This document shows, piece by piece, positions 8,338 through 16,560 of a DNA stretch of 32,539 nt (position 1 is its first letter; every line of letters starts with the position of its first letter). The notes under the pieces were generated by a model. The model worked only from the letters and a program-made list of their open reading frames with translations. It did not search any database and was not told the origin of the DNA. Source of the DNA: a bacterium. GTDB taxonomy: Bacteria; UBP6; UBA1177. The stretch covers positions 1 to 32,539 of the forward strand of contig JAGOEX010000005.1 in assembly GCA_017997475.1 (NCBI GenBank), read 5' to 3'. Position numbers and translations under genes: made by a program.

Positions 8338-9765
8338 TTAATTCGCTTCTTCAGTTTGAGATGCCGTTTGCGGCTCTGAAGAAGGAGCTTCATCAATGTT
8401 TTCCTGAGAAAGAGATTTTTTAAGTGCAATTACAGCAACGGGGCTCATTATGGCAAGAGCAAAGTATATCATCCACATGAACTCAGGACTGTTGAGATAA
8501 TCAATATTCCCTGTGTCGATCTTTGCTCTTATTCCGTCATACGAAAGACCCGCGATAAGAAGCCCGCTTACAAAACCGTTCAATGGTCTGGCAATGAACA
8601 TCGGCAACGCAGACAGCCCCATGTAGGACGCGACTTTGTCTTTAGGAGCAACGGATGCGACATACTCAACAAATCTTGGAGAGAAAATAAGTTCTCCAAC
8701 TGCAAAAACAAGGATCTGAAGTACGATAACCCAGTAATATGCCTGATCGAGATTTCTGATGCCTGGAACTGCGGTTATCCATTCTCCTGGAACTGCAAGG
8801 AAAAGAAGGGAAACGGCTGAAATCCCCATGCCGACAACAAGAAGTTTAACAATATTGAATTTATTAAGTATCGGAATTACAAGGATAAGTCCCACAACTA
8901 TAATTATCGGGTTTAATGAGTTAACTGCACCAAGCTGAAAATCAGCATAAAGAGTTCTCAGATAATATTTGGGCATAACCATTGTCTGGTGAGTGAAAAC
9001 AAGCCGGACTCCGAGAGTAAGCACAAGGAAGAAAACAAGTTTCTGGAATGGCTTTTCCTTCCATACTTCTGCAAATATCTGTATCGGAGTTTTTGATTTT
9101 CCGGGTTCTTTCGGTTCTTCTTTTTCTTCACGGTTGCTTTCATTTATCATATATGCGGCAACAAAACAGACTGCGCTCATTACAAAACCGAAGGTAAAAA
9201 TAGCGAGATTGCCTTTAACTGTGCCGAGCCAGTTCCTGAATCCGTCGGTAACACCGAACCCTGCAATGGCGGCACCGATGTTCATTATCAGATAATAGAC
9301 ATTAAACCCGGTCGCTCTGTTCTCTTTTGAAGTAAAGTGACGAAGTGCAGTATTGGTGTTCGTGACAAGCACTGCTGTTCCAAGAGCCATGATCAGAAGC
9401 ATTGCGATTATGACATACTTCAGTGCATCTCCTGCAAACATTTCCGGTCCTACACCCATTCCAAGACGGCTTACCATCAAAAGAAATGCGGCAAAAAGGA
9501 ATGATTTTTTCACACCTATTGCATCGCAGATCGAACCGACTGTAAACATGAACGCGGTAATAAATAGAAAGAAAATCCCCTGCCATACACCGGCATCGTA
9601 ATCGCTGAATCCTACATTTTCAGTCAGATACATGGAAATGACAATAATAACTGAAAAATAAGATAGACCGTCAAAGAACTGAATAGCATTGACAAGCCAG
9701 AATTCCTTACTTACTGTTTTAAGGATCTTGAATTCTGAAAAATAGTTTTTCAACATTGCAAACAT
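8338..9765 (-). CDS. MFS transporter, POT/PTR-like
   Basis: A 475-aa polytopic transporter with about 12 hydrophobic segments and an MFS loop 2-3 region (GSICDAIGVKKSF). The first helix (FWLVNAIQFFDGLSYFSVIIVISMYL) and the A-to-G rich second half resemble proton-dependent oligopeptide transporters, but the ExxER motif of that family is not evident, so the substrate is open. The start ATG at 9765 has GGAGGAG 5-6 nt upstream; an in-frame TTG at 9780 is part of the SD region and is less likely. It is the first gene of a two-gene unit with the ankyrin protein, divergent from the FKBP gene. Confidence 0.8.
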   Translation of the reverse strand: MFAMLKNYFSEFKILKTVSKEFWLVNAIQFFDGLSYFSVIIVISMYLTENVGFSDYDAGVWQGIFFLFITAFMFTVGSICDAIGVKKSFLFAAFLLMVSRLGMGVGPEMFAGDALKYVIIAMLLIMALGTAVLVTNTNTALRHFTSKENRATGFNVYYLIMNIGAAIAGFGVTDGFRNWLGTVKGNLAIFTFGFVMSAVCFVAAYMINESNREEKEEPKEPGKSKTPIQIFAEVWKEKPFQKLVFFLVLTLGVRLVFTHQTMVMPKYYLRTLYADFQLGAVNSLNPIIIVVGLILVIPILNKFNIVKLLVVGMGISAVSLLFLAVPGEWITAVPGIRNLDQAYYWVIVLQILVFAVGELIFSPRFVEYVASVAPKDKVASYMGLSALPMFIARPLNGFVSGLLIAGLSYDGIRAKIDTGNIDYLNSPEFMWMIYFALAIMSPVAVIALKKSLSQENIDEAPSSEPQTASQTEEAN

Positions 9766-9940
9766 TGATCGCTCCTCCAAAAAAAAAGTCGGGTAAGTTT
9801 CTTAGAAAAGTCATCGTAAGTCAAAAAAAACTTAATGGCTGCGTGAATTTTACGGATAGCACTAAATAATTTTGCTAAAAATGTTTTTTCTGGTAATGTT
9901 TCGGGTCTTTTTGTTAACTTTAATCTCAAGGAGAGATATG

Positions 9941-10675
9941 ATGAAAAAAATTTCCGTTTTTTTATTTGCAGCGGCAGCTCTTGCGATCATTTCGTGCCAG
10001 ATGCCTTCTCAGAAGCCCGAAGAAAAACCGGTCGTCAAAGAGGACATTCAGGAAGGGCTTAACAAAAGAAGTTATGCACTCGGTCTTGATATTTCAACAA
10101 ATTTTAAATCAAGGGGTGTTGAACTTGATATGAGGACTTTCATTGCCGGTTTTAAGTCCGGTATTGACGGCAATGCTCTTATCACTGAAGAAGAGAAAAT
10201 GACAGCTCTGAATGAACTTCAGCAGGAAATGATGAAGAAAATGCAGGAGGAGATGACGCAGAAATCATCAGCAAACAAAGAAAAAGGGCTGAAGTTTCTC
10301 GAAGAAAACAAGACAAAAGAAGGCGTGAAGGTCACTGAATCGGGGCTCCAGTACATAGTTGAACAGGAAGGAACAGGTCCGAACCCCAAAGCCGAGGATA
10401 CAGTTGAAGTTCATTATACGGGAACTCTTCTTGACGGGACCGAATTTGACAGTTCTGTAAAAAGAGGCCAGCCGGCTAAGTTCCCCCTCAACAGAGTTAT
10501 CAAGGGCTGGACGGAAGGTCTGCAGCTTATGAAGAAAGGGGCAAAATTCAAATTTTTCATTCCTTCAGACCTCGCATACGGTGACTACGGCAGTCAGAAT
10601 ATAGGACCGGGCGAAACACTCGTTTTTGAAGTGGAACTTCTTTCAATTGAAAAGGCGGCTCCTGCAAAAAAATAA
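9941..10675 (+). CDS. FKBP-type peptidyl-prolyl isomerase lipoprotein
   Basis: A 244-aa protein that speeds cis-trans proline isomerisation of exported proteins. It has a lipoprotein signal peptide with cleavage before Cys19 (AIISC-Q). A helical FKBP-N dimerisation domain covers about 35-130, and a FKBP domain follows with VHYTGTLLDGTEFDSS, VIKGWTEGLQLMKKGAKFKFFIPSDLAYG and GETLVFEVELL. This is the FkpA/Mip layout. GGAG lies 7 nt before the second of two adjacent ATGs (9938, 9941), so I take 9941. It ends in a KAAPAKK tail. No terminator is convincing downstream. Confidence 0.93.
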   Translation: MKKISVFLFAAAALAIISCQMPSQKPEEKPVVKEDIQEGLNKRSYALGLDISTNFKSRGVELDMRTFIAGFKSGIDGNALITEEEKMTALNELQQEMMKKMQEEMTQKSSANKEKGLKFLEENKTKEGVKVTESGLQYIVEQEGTGPNPKAEDTVEVHYTGTLLDGTEFDSSVKRGQPAKFPLNRVIKGWTEGLQLMKKGAKFKFFIPSDLAYGDYGSQNIGPGETLVFEVELLSIEKAAPAKK

Positions 10676-10760
10676 TTGCCCAATTTGAGCAAATTTTTAT
10701 AACACTCTGAAATAACACGCTTAATCTCATTAGCAACAAAAGTTAATAATGCTCTATTTT

Positions 10761-10788
10761 TTGCGTTTTCCCACTTGATTTTTATATC
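10761..10788 (+). promoter_or_regulatory. Possible promoter of the vor/kor operon
   Basis: TTGCGT (10761-10766) and TATATC (10783-10788) with a 16-bp gap, about 60 bp before the ferredoxin gene. The match is moderate. Confidence 0.35.
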
Positions 10789-10848
10789 TTTAGGTGATAC
10801 ATTCACCAGTGCGTTTGTTAATTTCAATTTCAATTCTTGGAGGAAGAA

Positions 10849-11073
10849 ATGGCAGCAAAAGGATTTGTGGAAATTTCAGTTGAAGGTTGTAAAGGCTGCG
10901 GTCTTTGCATTCATTATTGTCCGGTAAAATGTCTTGCTCTTAAAATGGATGACACCAACTCTTTCGGTCTGCATTATTCATATCTTGCCGAACCGGAAAA
11001 ATGTATCGGTTGTGCAAACTGTGCCATGATCTGCCCTGATGGGGCGATAACAGTTTACAAACAGTCAAAGTAG
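10849..11073 (+). CDS. 2-oxoacid:ferredoxin oxidoreductase, delta (ferredoxin-like) subunit
   Basis: A 74-aa 2[4Fe-4S] protein with two CxxCxxCxxxCP motifs (Cys14/17/20/24 and Cys52/55/58/62). It passes electrons from the TPP centre to ferredoxin. ATG at 10849 follows GGAGG by 5 nt. It is the first gene of a delta-alpha-beta-gamma operon; separate subunits in this order are typical of KorDABC/VOR-type enzymes. Confidence 0.92.
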   Translation: MAAKGFVEISVEGCKGCGLCIHYCPVKCLALKMDDTNSFGLHYSYLAEPEKCIGCANCAMICPDGAITVYKQSK

Positions 11074-11102
11074 TTAATAATTTCAATAAGATGGAGGCAA
11101 AA

Positions 11103-12185
11103 GTGTCTGGAAGGAAGATTGCTTTTATGAAAGGAAACGAGGCTCTGGCGGAGGCCGCTTTAAGAGCTGGCATGACCGGTTATTTCGGATATCCGATAAC
11201 TCCCCAGTCAGAAGTTGTTGAATATCTTTCCCGTGAAGTTCCCAACCATCCGGGAGTTTGTGTTCTTCAGGCAGAAAGTGAGGTTGCTGCAGCTAATATG
11301 CTTTACGGAGCAGGCGGAGCAGGCGGAAGAGTTATGACAACAACATCATCTCCCGGCTATTCGTTGATGCAGGAAGCGGTTTCATATATAGCATGCGCTG
11401 AAATTCCCACTGTTTTTGTCAATGTTCAGCGCGGCGGTCCAGGTCTTGGAACAATTCAGCCGAGTCAGGGCGATTATTTTCAGGCAGTTAAAGGCGGCGG
11501 GCATGGTGACTACCGGCTTATCGTTCTTGCTCCTAATTCAGTTCAGGAGATGGTAGATCACACTGTTATGGCGTTCGATCTTGCCGACAAATGGCGCAAT
11601 CCGGTTCTCATTCTTACTGACGGTGCCATAGGTCAGATGATGGAAAAGATAGAGCTTCCCGAGCCGTATCCCTTGAGAAGTGCTGAAGAGATGAGAGCTG
11701 AAAAGCCGTGGGCGACAAACGGAAGAAAGGGTGGCGTTAAGAAAAATCTCCTTACATCGCTTAACATAAAATCAGATGAAATGGAAAGAAAGAACAACGA
11801 ACTTCAGGCAAAATATGCAAAAATAGAAAATGAAGAAGTGCGTTACGAATCATACAATCTTGATGATGCCGATATAATAATCAGTGCATATGGACTTTCC
11901 AGCAGAATATGCAAGAAAGTTGTTGATCTTGGAAGAGAGCAGGGTTTGAAAATAGGTCTTCTCAGGCCGATAACACTCTGGCCTTTCCCCTCAAAAAAGC
12001 TTGATGAACTTGCGGCAAAACCTGATGTAAAGATGTTCATGACGATCGAAATGAGTGTCGGTCAGATGGTTGAAGATGTACGGCTTGTCGTAAACGGTCG
12101 CAAGCCGGTTTATTTTTACGGCAGAACAGGGGGAATTCTTGCTACGGCTGAAGAGATCCTTGATCAGATCAAAATGAAAATGTAA
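11103..12185 (+). CDS. vorB: 2-oxoacid:ferredoxin oxidoreductase alpha subunit (VorB-like)
   Basis: A 360-aa pyrimidine-domain and domain II subunit. The signatures are MKGNEALAEAALRAG, FGYPITPQSE, QAESEVAAANM, RGGPGLGTIQPSQGDYFQAVKGGGHGDY and, near the C-terminus, LLRPITLWPFP. These agree best with the branched-chain (2-ketoisovalerate) VorB type, though 2-oxoglutarate cannot be excluded. The start is unusual: ATG at 11091 is the longest, but its own bases form GGAGG (11093-11097) placed 5 nt before a GTG at 11103. That is exactly the spacing used by the preceding gene, so GTG is the likelier start. Confidence 0.9.
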   Translation: MSGRKIAFMKGNEALAEAALRAGMTGYFGYPITPQSEVVEYLSREVPNHPGVCVLQAESEVAAANMLYGAGGAGGRVMTTTSSPGYSLMQEAVSYIACAEIPTVFVNVQRGGPGLGTIQPSQGDYFQAVKGGGHGDYRLIVLAPNSVQEMVDHTVMAFDLADKWRNPVLILTDGAIGQMMEKIELPEPYPLRSAEEMRAEKPWATNGRKGGVKKNLLTSLNIKSDEMERKNNELQAKYAKIENEEVRYESYNLDDADIIISAYGLSSRICKKVVDLGREQGLKIGLLRPITLWPFPSKKLDELAAKPDVKMFMTIEMSVGQMVEDVRLVVNGRKPVYFYGRTGGILATAEEILDQIKMKM

Positions 12186-12196
12186 GGAGGCATAAA

Positions 12197-12961
12197 ATGA
12201 AAGAAGGATATGAATTAGTTTATAAAAGACCGTCGACGCTTCTTGATACCAGAATGCATTACTGCCCCGGATGTTTTCACTCCACTCTTCACAAACTGAT
12301 CATGGAAGTGGTTGAAGAAATGGGGATCAAAGAGGACATAATCGGTGTAAGCCCTGTCGGATGTTCGGTTTTCGCCTATGATTACATGGACATAGATTTC
12401 CAGCAGGCGGCTCACGGAAGAGCATGTGCTGTTGCAACAGGTATAAAAAGAACTCTTCCTGACAAATTTGTTTTCACTTATCAGGGAGACGGTGACCTTG
12501 CGGCGATCGGAACTGCTGAAACTATCCATGCCTGCAACCGTGGCGAGAAATTTTCGATTTTCTTTGTAAATAACGCTATTTACGGTATGACCGGTGGCCA
12601 GATGGCTCCAACTACACTTGAAGGTCAGAAAACGACTACCAGCCCTTACGGAAGAGATCCGAAACATGTCGGATATCCTCTTAAAATGGCTGAGATAATC
12701 AGTCAGCTTCCCGGTGTCGCATACTGCGAAAGAGTCACTCTCGATACTCCGGCAAATGTCAGAAAGGCAAAGAAATCTATAAGAAAATGTTTTGAAATTC
12801 AGCAGCAGAAACTGGGAACGACATTCCTTGAAGTTGTTTCAAACTGTCCTTCGGGCTGGAAACAGCTTCCTGTGCAAACGCTTGAATTCGTTAAGAATAA
12901 TATGATTTCATATTATCCGCTCGGCGTAAAAAAAGATGTTACTGCTACTGAAAACAAATAA
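12197..12961 (+). CDS. 2-oxoacid:ferredoxin oxidoreductase beta (TPP-binding) subunit
   Basis: A 254-aa catalytic subunit that binds thiamine pyrophosphate. The TPP motif is complete: GDGD at 97-100 and NN at 125-126 within NNAIYGMTGGQ. HYCPGCFHS (21-29) is the conserved cysteine-containing region near the active site. The enzyme decarboxylates a 2-oxoacid to an acyl-CoA and reduces ferredoxin. It starts 11 nt after alpha with AGGAGG before the ATG, and the gamma subunit follows after 16 nt. Confidence 0.93.
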   Translation: MKEGYELVYKRPSTLLDTRMHYCPGCFHSTLHKLIMEVVEEMGIKEDIIGVSPVGCSVFAYDYMDIDFQQAAHGRACAVATGIKRTLPDKFVFTYQGDGDLAAIGTAETIHACNRGEKFSIFFVNNAIYGMTGGQMAPTTLEGQKTTTSPYGRDPKHVGYPLKMAEIISQLPGVAYCERVTLDTPANVRKAKKSIRKCFEIQQQKLGTTFLEVVSNCPSGWKQLPVQTLEFVKNNMISYYPLGVKKDVTATENK

Positions 12962-12977
12962 CTAGGAGGAAAATAAT

Positions 12978-13514
12978 ATGCTTGCTGAAATGATTTTTGC
13001 CGGCTTCGGCGGTCAGGGAGTTCTTTCGATGGGAAAACTTCTTGCCTATGCTGCAATGAAAGAAGGTAAGGAAGTGAGCTGGATGCCGTCATACGGACCG
13101 GAAATGAGAGGCGGAACGGCAAACTGCATGGTGAATATCAGTGACAAACCTATTTCAAGCCCGATAGTTCAGGCCTATGATGTCGCTGTCGTTTTCAATC
13201 TTCCTTCACTCAAAATGTTTGAACCGAAAGTGAAGAAAGGAGGAATATTGATATGGGAGAGCTCGACAATCAAGGAAGCACCGACAAGAACAGATATAAC
13301 AGTCATCGCACTTCCGGCAATTGAACTCGCAACAAATGTTATAAAAAATACCCAGGTCATGAACATGATCGCACTCGGAGCACTTCTTAAGGCAAATCCG
13401 ATGGTGAAAACAGAATCTCTCATTCTTGCACTCAAAGACACTCTTCCTGCCCGTCATCACAATATGATCCCCATCAACGAAGAAGCGATCAAACTCGGAA
13501 TGAGCAAGGTTTAG
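12978..13514 (+). CDS. 2-oxoacid:ferredoxin oxidoreductase gamma subunit
   Basis: A 178-aa Rossmann-like subunit of the POR/KOR gamma family. It opens with FAGFGGQGVLSMGKLLA, followed by SWMPSYGPEMRGGTANC near 33-50, both hallmarks. It completes the four-subunit enzyme. AGGAGG precedes the ATG. The 75 bp after the gene has only a weak AT-only hairpin, so readthrough into the CvpA-like gene is possible. Confidence 0.93.
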   Translation: MLAEMIFAGFGGQGVLSMGKLLAYAAMKEGKEVSWMPSYGPEMRGGTANCMVNISDKPISSPIVQAYDVAVVFNLPSLKMFEPKVKKGGILIWESSTIKEAPTRTDITVIALPAIELATNVIKNTQVMNMIALGALLKANPMVKTESLILALKDTLPARHHNMIPINEEAIKLGMSKV

Positions 13515-13589
13515 TTCATAAATATTTTCAGATATTTGATATTTCTTTCCAAATAAGTAAAAATACCACAGATTTTTTTATGGTGAAAA

Positions 13590-14060
13590 ATGGCATTTGA
13601 TGTCGGTGCAGTGGTTTTCATAATTCTTGCGATGATAGCGGGCTATCTTGCGGGTGGCATTAGAGAAGTGCTTAAATTAATTATACTTATCGGTGTTTTT
13701 TCTCTTTTCAAGATCCCTTCTCTTGAGTCAGCGATGAAGGAGTTCACAGGCCCTAAAATGTACACAAGTTCCTACATTTTCGCTTTTCTTATTGTATATT
13801 TCGCTTTATACTGGGTGACATATCTTACTTTGAAAGGTCTCATTCAGGAAAGGGAAGGGGTGCTTGGAGATATTAACAAGACTATCGGGGTTGCGGCAGG
13901 ATTTTTCAGGGGAATAGCGATACTGACGGTCATGGTCTATATCATGCAGGCACTTTTTAAAAGGAATATTCTCATTGAACTGAAGCGGTTGACCGAAGAT
14001 TCTCTCTTTTACAATGTTGCCGCGGCAGTTCTTAAAAAAATAGGTCTGATTTTCTTTTAA
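13590..14060 (+). CDS. CvpA-family membrane protein
   Basis: A 156-aa inner-membrane protein with four hydrophobic segments (about 5-22, 26-42, 60-82, 102-124) and the CvpA pattern GxxxGxxREVLKL near the start. The family was named from colicin V production and is linked to envelope functions; a precise biochemical role is not settled. The start is ATG at 13590 with only a weak GGTGA upstream. An out-of-frame ATG at 13580 stops within a few codons. Confidence 0.75.
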   Translation: MAFDVGAVVFIILAMIAGYLAGGIREVLKLIILIGVFSLFKIPSLESAMKEFTGPKMYTSSYIFAFLIVYFALYWVTYLTLKGLIQEREGVLGDINKTIGVAAGFFRGIAILTVMVYIMQALFKRNILIELKRLTEDSLFYNVAAAVLKKIGLIFF

Positions 14061-14114
14061 TTTTTCATTTTTGTTATTATTCTTCCTGCGAAATTTGTTT
14101 TTGGAGGATTGATC

Positions 14115-15641
14115 ATGAAAAAAATATTTCTTGATGGTGAAAAGCTGACGATCAGCGATGTAGTCGAGATCGCAAAAGGAAATGCAATTGTAGAAGTTGA
14201 AGGAAGCACAAGGGCGAAAATGGCAAAATGCCGCCAGTTCGTTGACTCGATCCTTGACGATGACAAGCCGGTTTACGGGATAAACACAGGGTTCGGGATT
14301 TTAAGCGATGTAAAGATCGCACATGAAAATCTTGAAGAGCTTCAGATAAATCTTATCAGAAGTCACGCTATTGCCGTGGGAACCCCTTATGACAAAGAAA
14401 CAGTCCGGGCCATAATGGTTCTTAGGGCAAATGTTCTTGCAAAGGGCTACAGCGGAATTACACTTGAAACTTTTGACAAACTCCTTGAAATAATTAACAA
14501 AAATGTTGTTCCTTATATTCCCTGTCAGGGGAGTGTCGGGGCGAGCGGCGATCTTGCACCATTGGCTCATCTTGCACTGGTTCTTGTGGGTGAAGGATTT
14601 GTGATAAATGAGCATGGCGAAAAGGTGGATACTGCTGTAATATTTAAAGAAAAAGGGATAACGCCCGTTGTTCTGAAAGCAAAGGAAGGGCTTGCTCTGA
14701 TCAATGGAACTCAGGCAATGACCGCAATAGGGTGTCTTACGGTGAGCAGAGTCAGAAATCTGCTGAAACTTGCTGATATTGCAGTTACTTCAACTCTTGA
14801 AGGGATAATGGGGACAGACAGAGCATTTGATAGAAAAGTGAATGTTGTGAGAGCTCACCGCGGACAGATGGAAGTTTCAGAAAATGTGCTTAGAATAATT
14901 AAGGATTCTGAAATCAGGGATAGTCATACATGCTGTTCAAAGGTTCAGGATGCCTATTCTCTCCGCTGTGCTCCGCAGGTTCACGGAGCGGTCAGAGATG
15001 CATTAAGACATGCCGAATCTGTCATAACTACTGAAATTAATTCATCAACTGACAATCCGCTCATTTTTCCTGAAGAAAAAGAGACCATTTCCGCCGGCAA
15101 CTTCCACGGTGAACCGATAGGACTTGTGATGGATTATCTCACAGCGGCAGTTTCAGAGATCGGAAGCATTTCGGAAAGAAGGATCGAGCAGATGATAAAC
15201 CCTGTCTTTTCGCAGGCCCCGGCATTTCTGGTAAAAGAGAAAGGGCTTAACAGCGGGTTTATGATCGCCCATGTCACAGCGGCAAGCATTGCAAGTGAAA
15301 ATAAAACTCTCTGCTTCCCTGCGACAGTTGATTCGATTCCCACCTCAGCAGGCAAGGAAGATCATGTCAGCATGGGGACAACAGCCGCAAGAAAATGTGC
15401 TCAAGTTGTTGATAACACAGTGAAAATTATATGCATGGAGATTTTTACCGCAATGCAGGCGATAGATTTCAGAAAACCGCTTATCCCTGGAGCAGGAGTA
15501 AAAGCCGCATATGAACTTATAAGGAAAACAGTGCCTTTCATGGAAAAAGACCGGTTCATGTATCCCATGTTCGAAAATGTCCTGAAAAACGAATATCTCA
15601 TAGTCGAAGAAGTCGAAAAAGTTACTGGGGTTCTTAACTGA
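14115..15641 (+). CDS. hutH: Histidine ammonia-lyase (HutH)
   Basis: A 508-aa HAL/PAL-family enzyme that deaminates histidine to urocanate. The MIO cofactor triad Ala143-Ser144-Gly145 lies in GSVGASGDLAPLAHL. Other active-site motifs are YGINTGFG (Tyr54), RSHAIAVG (His84), LINGTQAM, RCAPQVHGAV, GNFHGEP and AGKEDHVSMG, which fit histidine rather than phenylalanine or tyrosine lyases. GGAGG is 7 nt before ATG 14115; the TTG at 14109 is too close to the SD. No hutU, hutI or formimino-transfer gene is nearby, so it stands alone. It ends 12 nt from the convergent YigZ gene with no terminator seen. Confidence 0.93.
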   Translation: MKKIFLDGEKLTISDVVEIAKGNAIVEVEGSTRAKMAKCRQFVDSILDDDKPVYGINTGFGILSDVKIAHENLEELQINLIRSHAIAVGTPYDKETVRAIMVLRANVLAKGYSGITLETFDKLLEIINKNVVPYIPCQGSVGASGDLAPLAHLALVLVGEGFVINEHGEKVDTAVIFKEKGITPVVLKAKEGLALINGTQAMTAIGCLTVSRVRNLLKLADIAVTSTLEGIMGTDRAFDRKVNVVRAHRGQMEVSENVLRIIKDSEIRDSHTCCSKVQDAYSLRCAPQVHGAVRDALRHAESVITTEINSSTDNPLIFPEEKETISAGNFHGEPIGLVMDYLTAAVSEIGSISERRIEQMINPVFSQAPAFLVKEKGLNSGFMIAHVTAASIASENKTLCFPATVDSIPTSAGKEDHVSMGTTAARKCAQVVDNTVKIICMEIFTAMQAIDFRKPLIPGAGVKAAYELIRKTVPFMEKDRFMYPMFENVLKNEYLIVEEVEKVTGVLN

Positions 15642-15653
15642 AGATCTTAAATA

Positions 15654-16271
15654 TTACGGTTTGTGAAAAACGATCTTTCCACCGCTTTTCTCAATTAGGT
15701 CGTCTTTGAATTTCTCGACTGTCCCGATAGGTATAAATATTTCCAGCAAAATGCCTTTTTCGTTGTAACTATTTGAAATAATTTCAATTCCTGAAAAGTG
15801 GCTGATATGGTTCATCACCAGTCCTGTGAGATCGAACGATGCTTCCACTGTTACGGTTTTCTTTATCTCCACTGTTGCAATTGCGGCTTTTTCAAGTACT
15901 TCTCTTGCTGATCCGCCGTATGCCCTTGTGAGTCCTCCAGTTCCGAGTTTTGTTCCTCCGTAATATCTGACAATTGTGACAAGCACATTGAATAGCTCTT
16001 TTCTCAATATTTCATTGTATATAGGCAGTCCCGCAGTTCCCGAAGGTTCTCCGTCATCACTATATCTGAAAAGTTTTATTTCACCTTCTCCGAGAATGTA
16101 ACCATAACAGACATGTGTTGAATCGTAGTGCTCTTTCTTCTGTGTTTTCAGGATGTTATCTATATCATCTTTCGTTTTGACATGGAAACAGTATGAAATG
16201 AAACGACTTCCCTTTTCCTTTATTTCGACTGGTCCTGCCTGCTCAAAGACTGTTTTGTAGCGTTCAATCAT
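15654..16271 (-). CDS. yigZ: YigZ/IMPACT-family protein
   Basis: A 205-aa UPF0029 (IMPACT) protein. The hallmark YSDDGEPSGTAGLPIY lies near 70-85 and VRYYGGTKLGTGGL near 102-115, followed by the DUF1949-type C-terminal domain. Eukaryotic IMPACT controls Gcn2; the bacterial role is not clear. Its ATG overlaps the stop of the preceding small gene by 4 nt (ATGA), which makes it the last member of a five-gene minus-strand operon. Confidence 0.9.
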   Translation of the reverse strand: MIERYKTVFEQAGPVEIKEKGSRFISYCFHVKTKDDIDNILKTQKKEHYDSTHVCYGYILGEGEIKLFRYSDDGEPSGTAGLPIYNEILRKELFNVLVTIVRYYGGTKLGTGGLTRAYGGSAREVLEKAAIATVEIKKTVTVEASFDLTGLVMNHISHFSGIEIISNSYNEKGILLEIFIPIGTVEKFKDDLIEKSGGKIVFHKP

Positions 16272-16555
16272 ATCTGGTCGAAGATCTTCTCAACTGCCGA
16301 TCTTATGTGAGGAGTAAAAAATCTGTAAAGAAGAGGTATCTCGACAACGATACTTACACAACCGTTGTTTAAAACAAGTGTTCCCCTGACGGTACGACCC
16401 TTAAATTCGATCTTTTTTGAATTTTTATCGGGGATCACCTCAATTTTTTCAACTCCGATCTTTTTTTCAAGTATGTGCTTAAGGTTGTTTTCAAGCCACT
16501 CCCAGATCTCTTTATCTTGCTTAGAGCTTTGAAAATTCATTTCGATTTTAGGCAT
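16268..16555 (-). CDS. Small conserved protein, possibly PHA-granule-region-like
   Basis: A 95-aa soluble protein. Its pattern is an amphipathic helix (about 13-32), beta strands around IEVIPDKNSKKIEFKGRTVRGTLVL, then VSIVVEIPLLYRFFTPHIRSAVEKIF. This layout (a G-x-l/v strand region, v-i-l/p segment and closing helix) resembles the putative polyhydroxyalkanoate system family, but the match is by eye and weak. It starts 5 nt after the Lon-like gene and overlaps yigZ, so it is certainly translated from the operon if the operon is expressed. Confidence 0.6.
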   Translation of the reverse strand: MPKIEMNFQSSKQDKEIWEWLENNLKHILEKKIGVEKIEVIPDKNSKKIEFKGRTVRGTLVLNNGCVSIVVEIPLLYRFFTPHIRSAVEKIFDQI

Positions 16556-16560
16556 CTTTA

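Noticed and set aside
9766-9780. Longer TTG start for the MFS transporter
   Set aside because: These codons are made of the SD itself; ATG 9765 has ideal spacing.
10676-10705. Hairpin with T-run after the FKBP gene as a terminator
   Set aside because: The only stem is 4 bp (TTGC/GCAA), too weak to call.
10594-10833. 79-aa minus-strand ORF covering the FKBP-vor gap
   Set aside because: It starts at TTG with no SD, runs antisense into the FKBP gene, and shows no family pattern, though the part over the gap looks slightly protein-like.
12215-12667. 150-aa minus-strand ORF opposite the vor beta gene
   Set aside because: A shadow of a gene with a complete TPP-binding motif; no start signal or domain.
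13525-13550. AT-only hairpin after the vor gamma gene as a terminator
   Set aside because: The stem has no G-C pairs and no clean T-tract follows.
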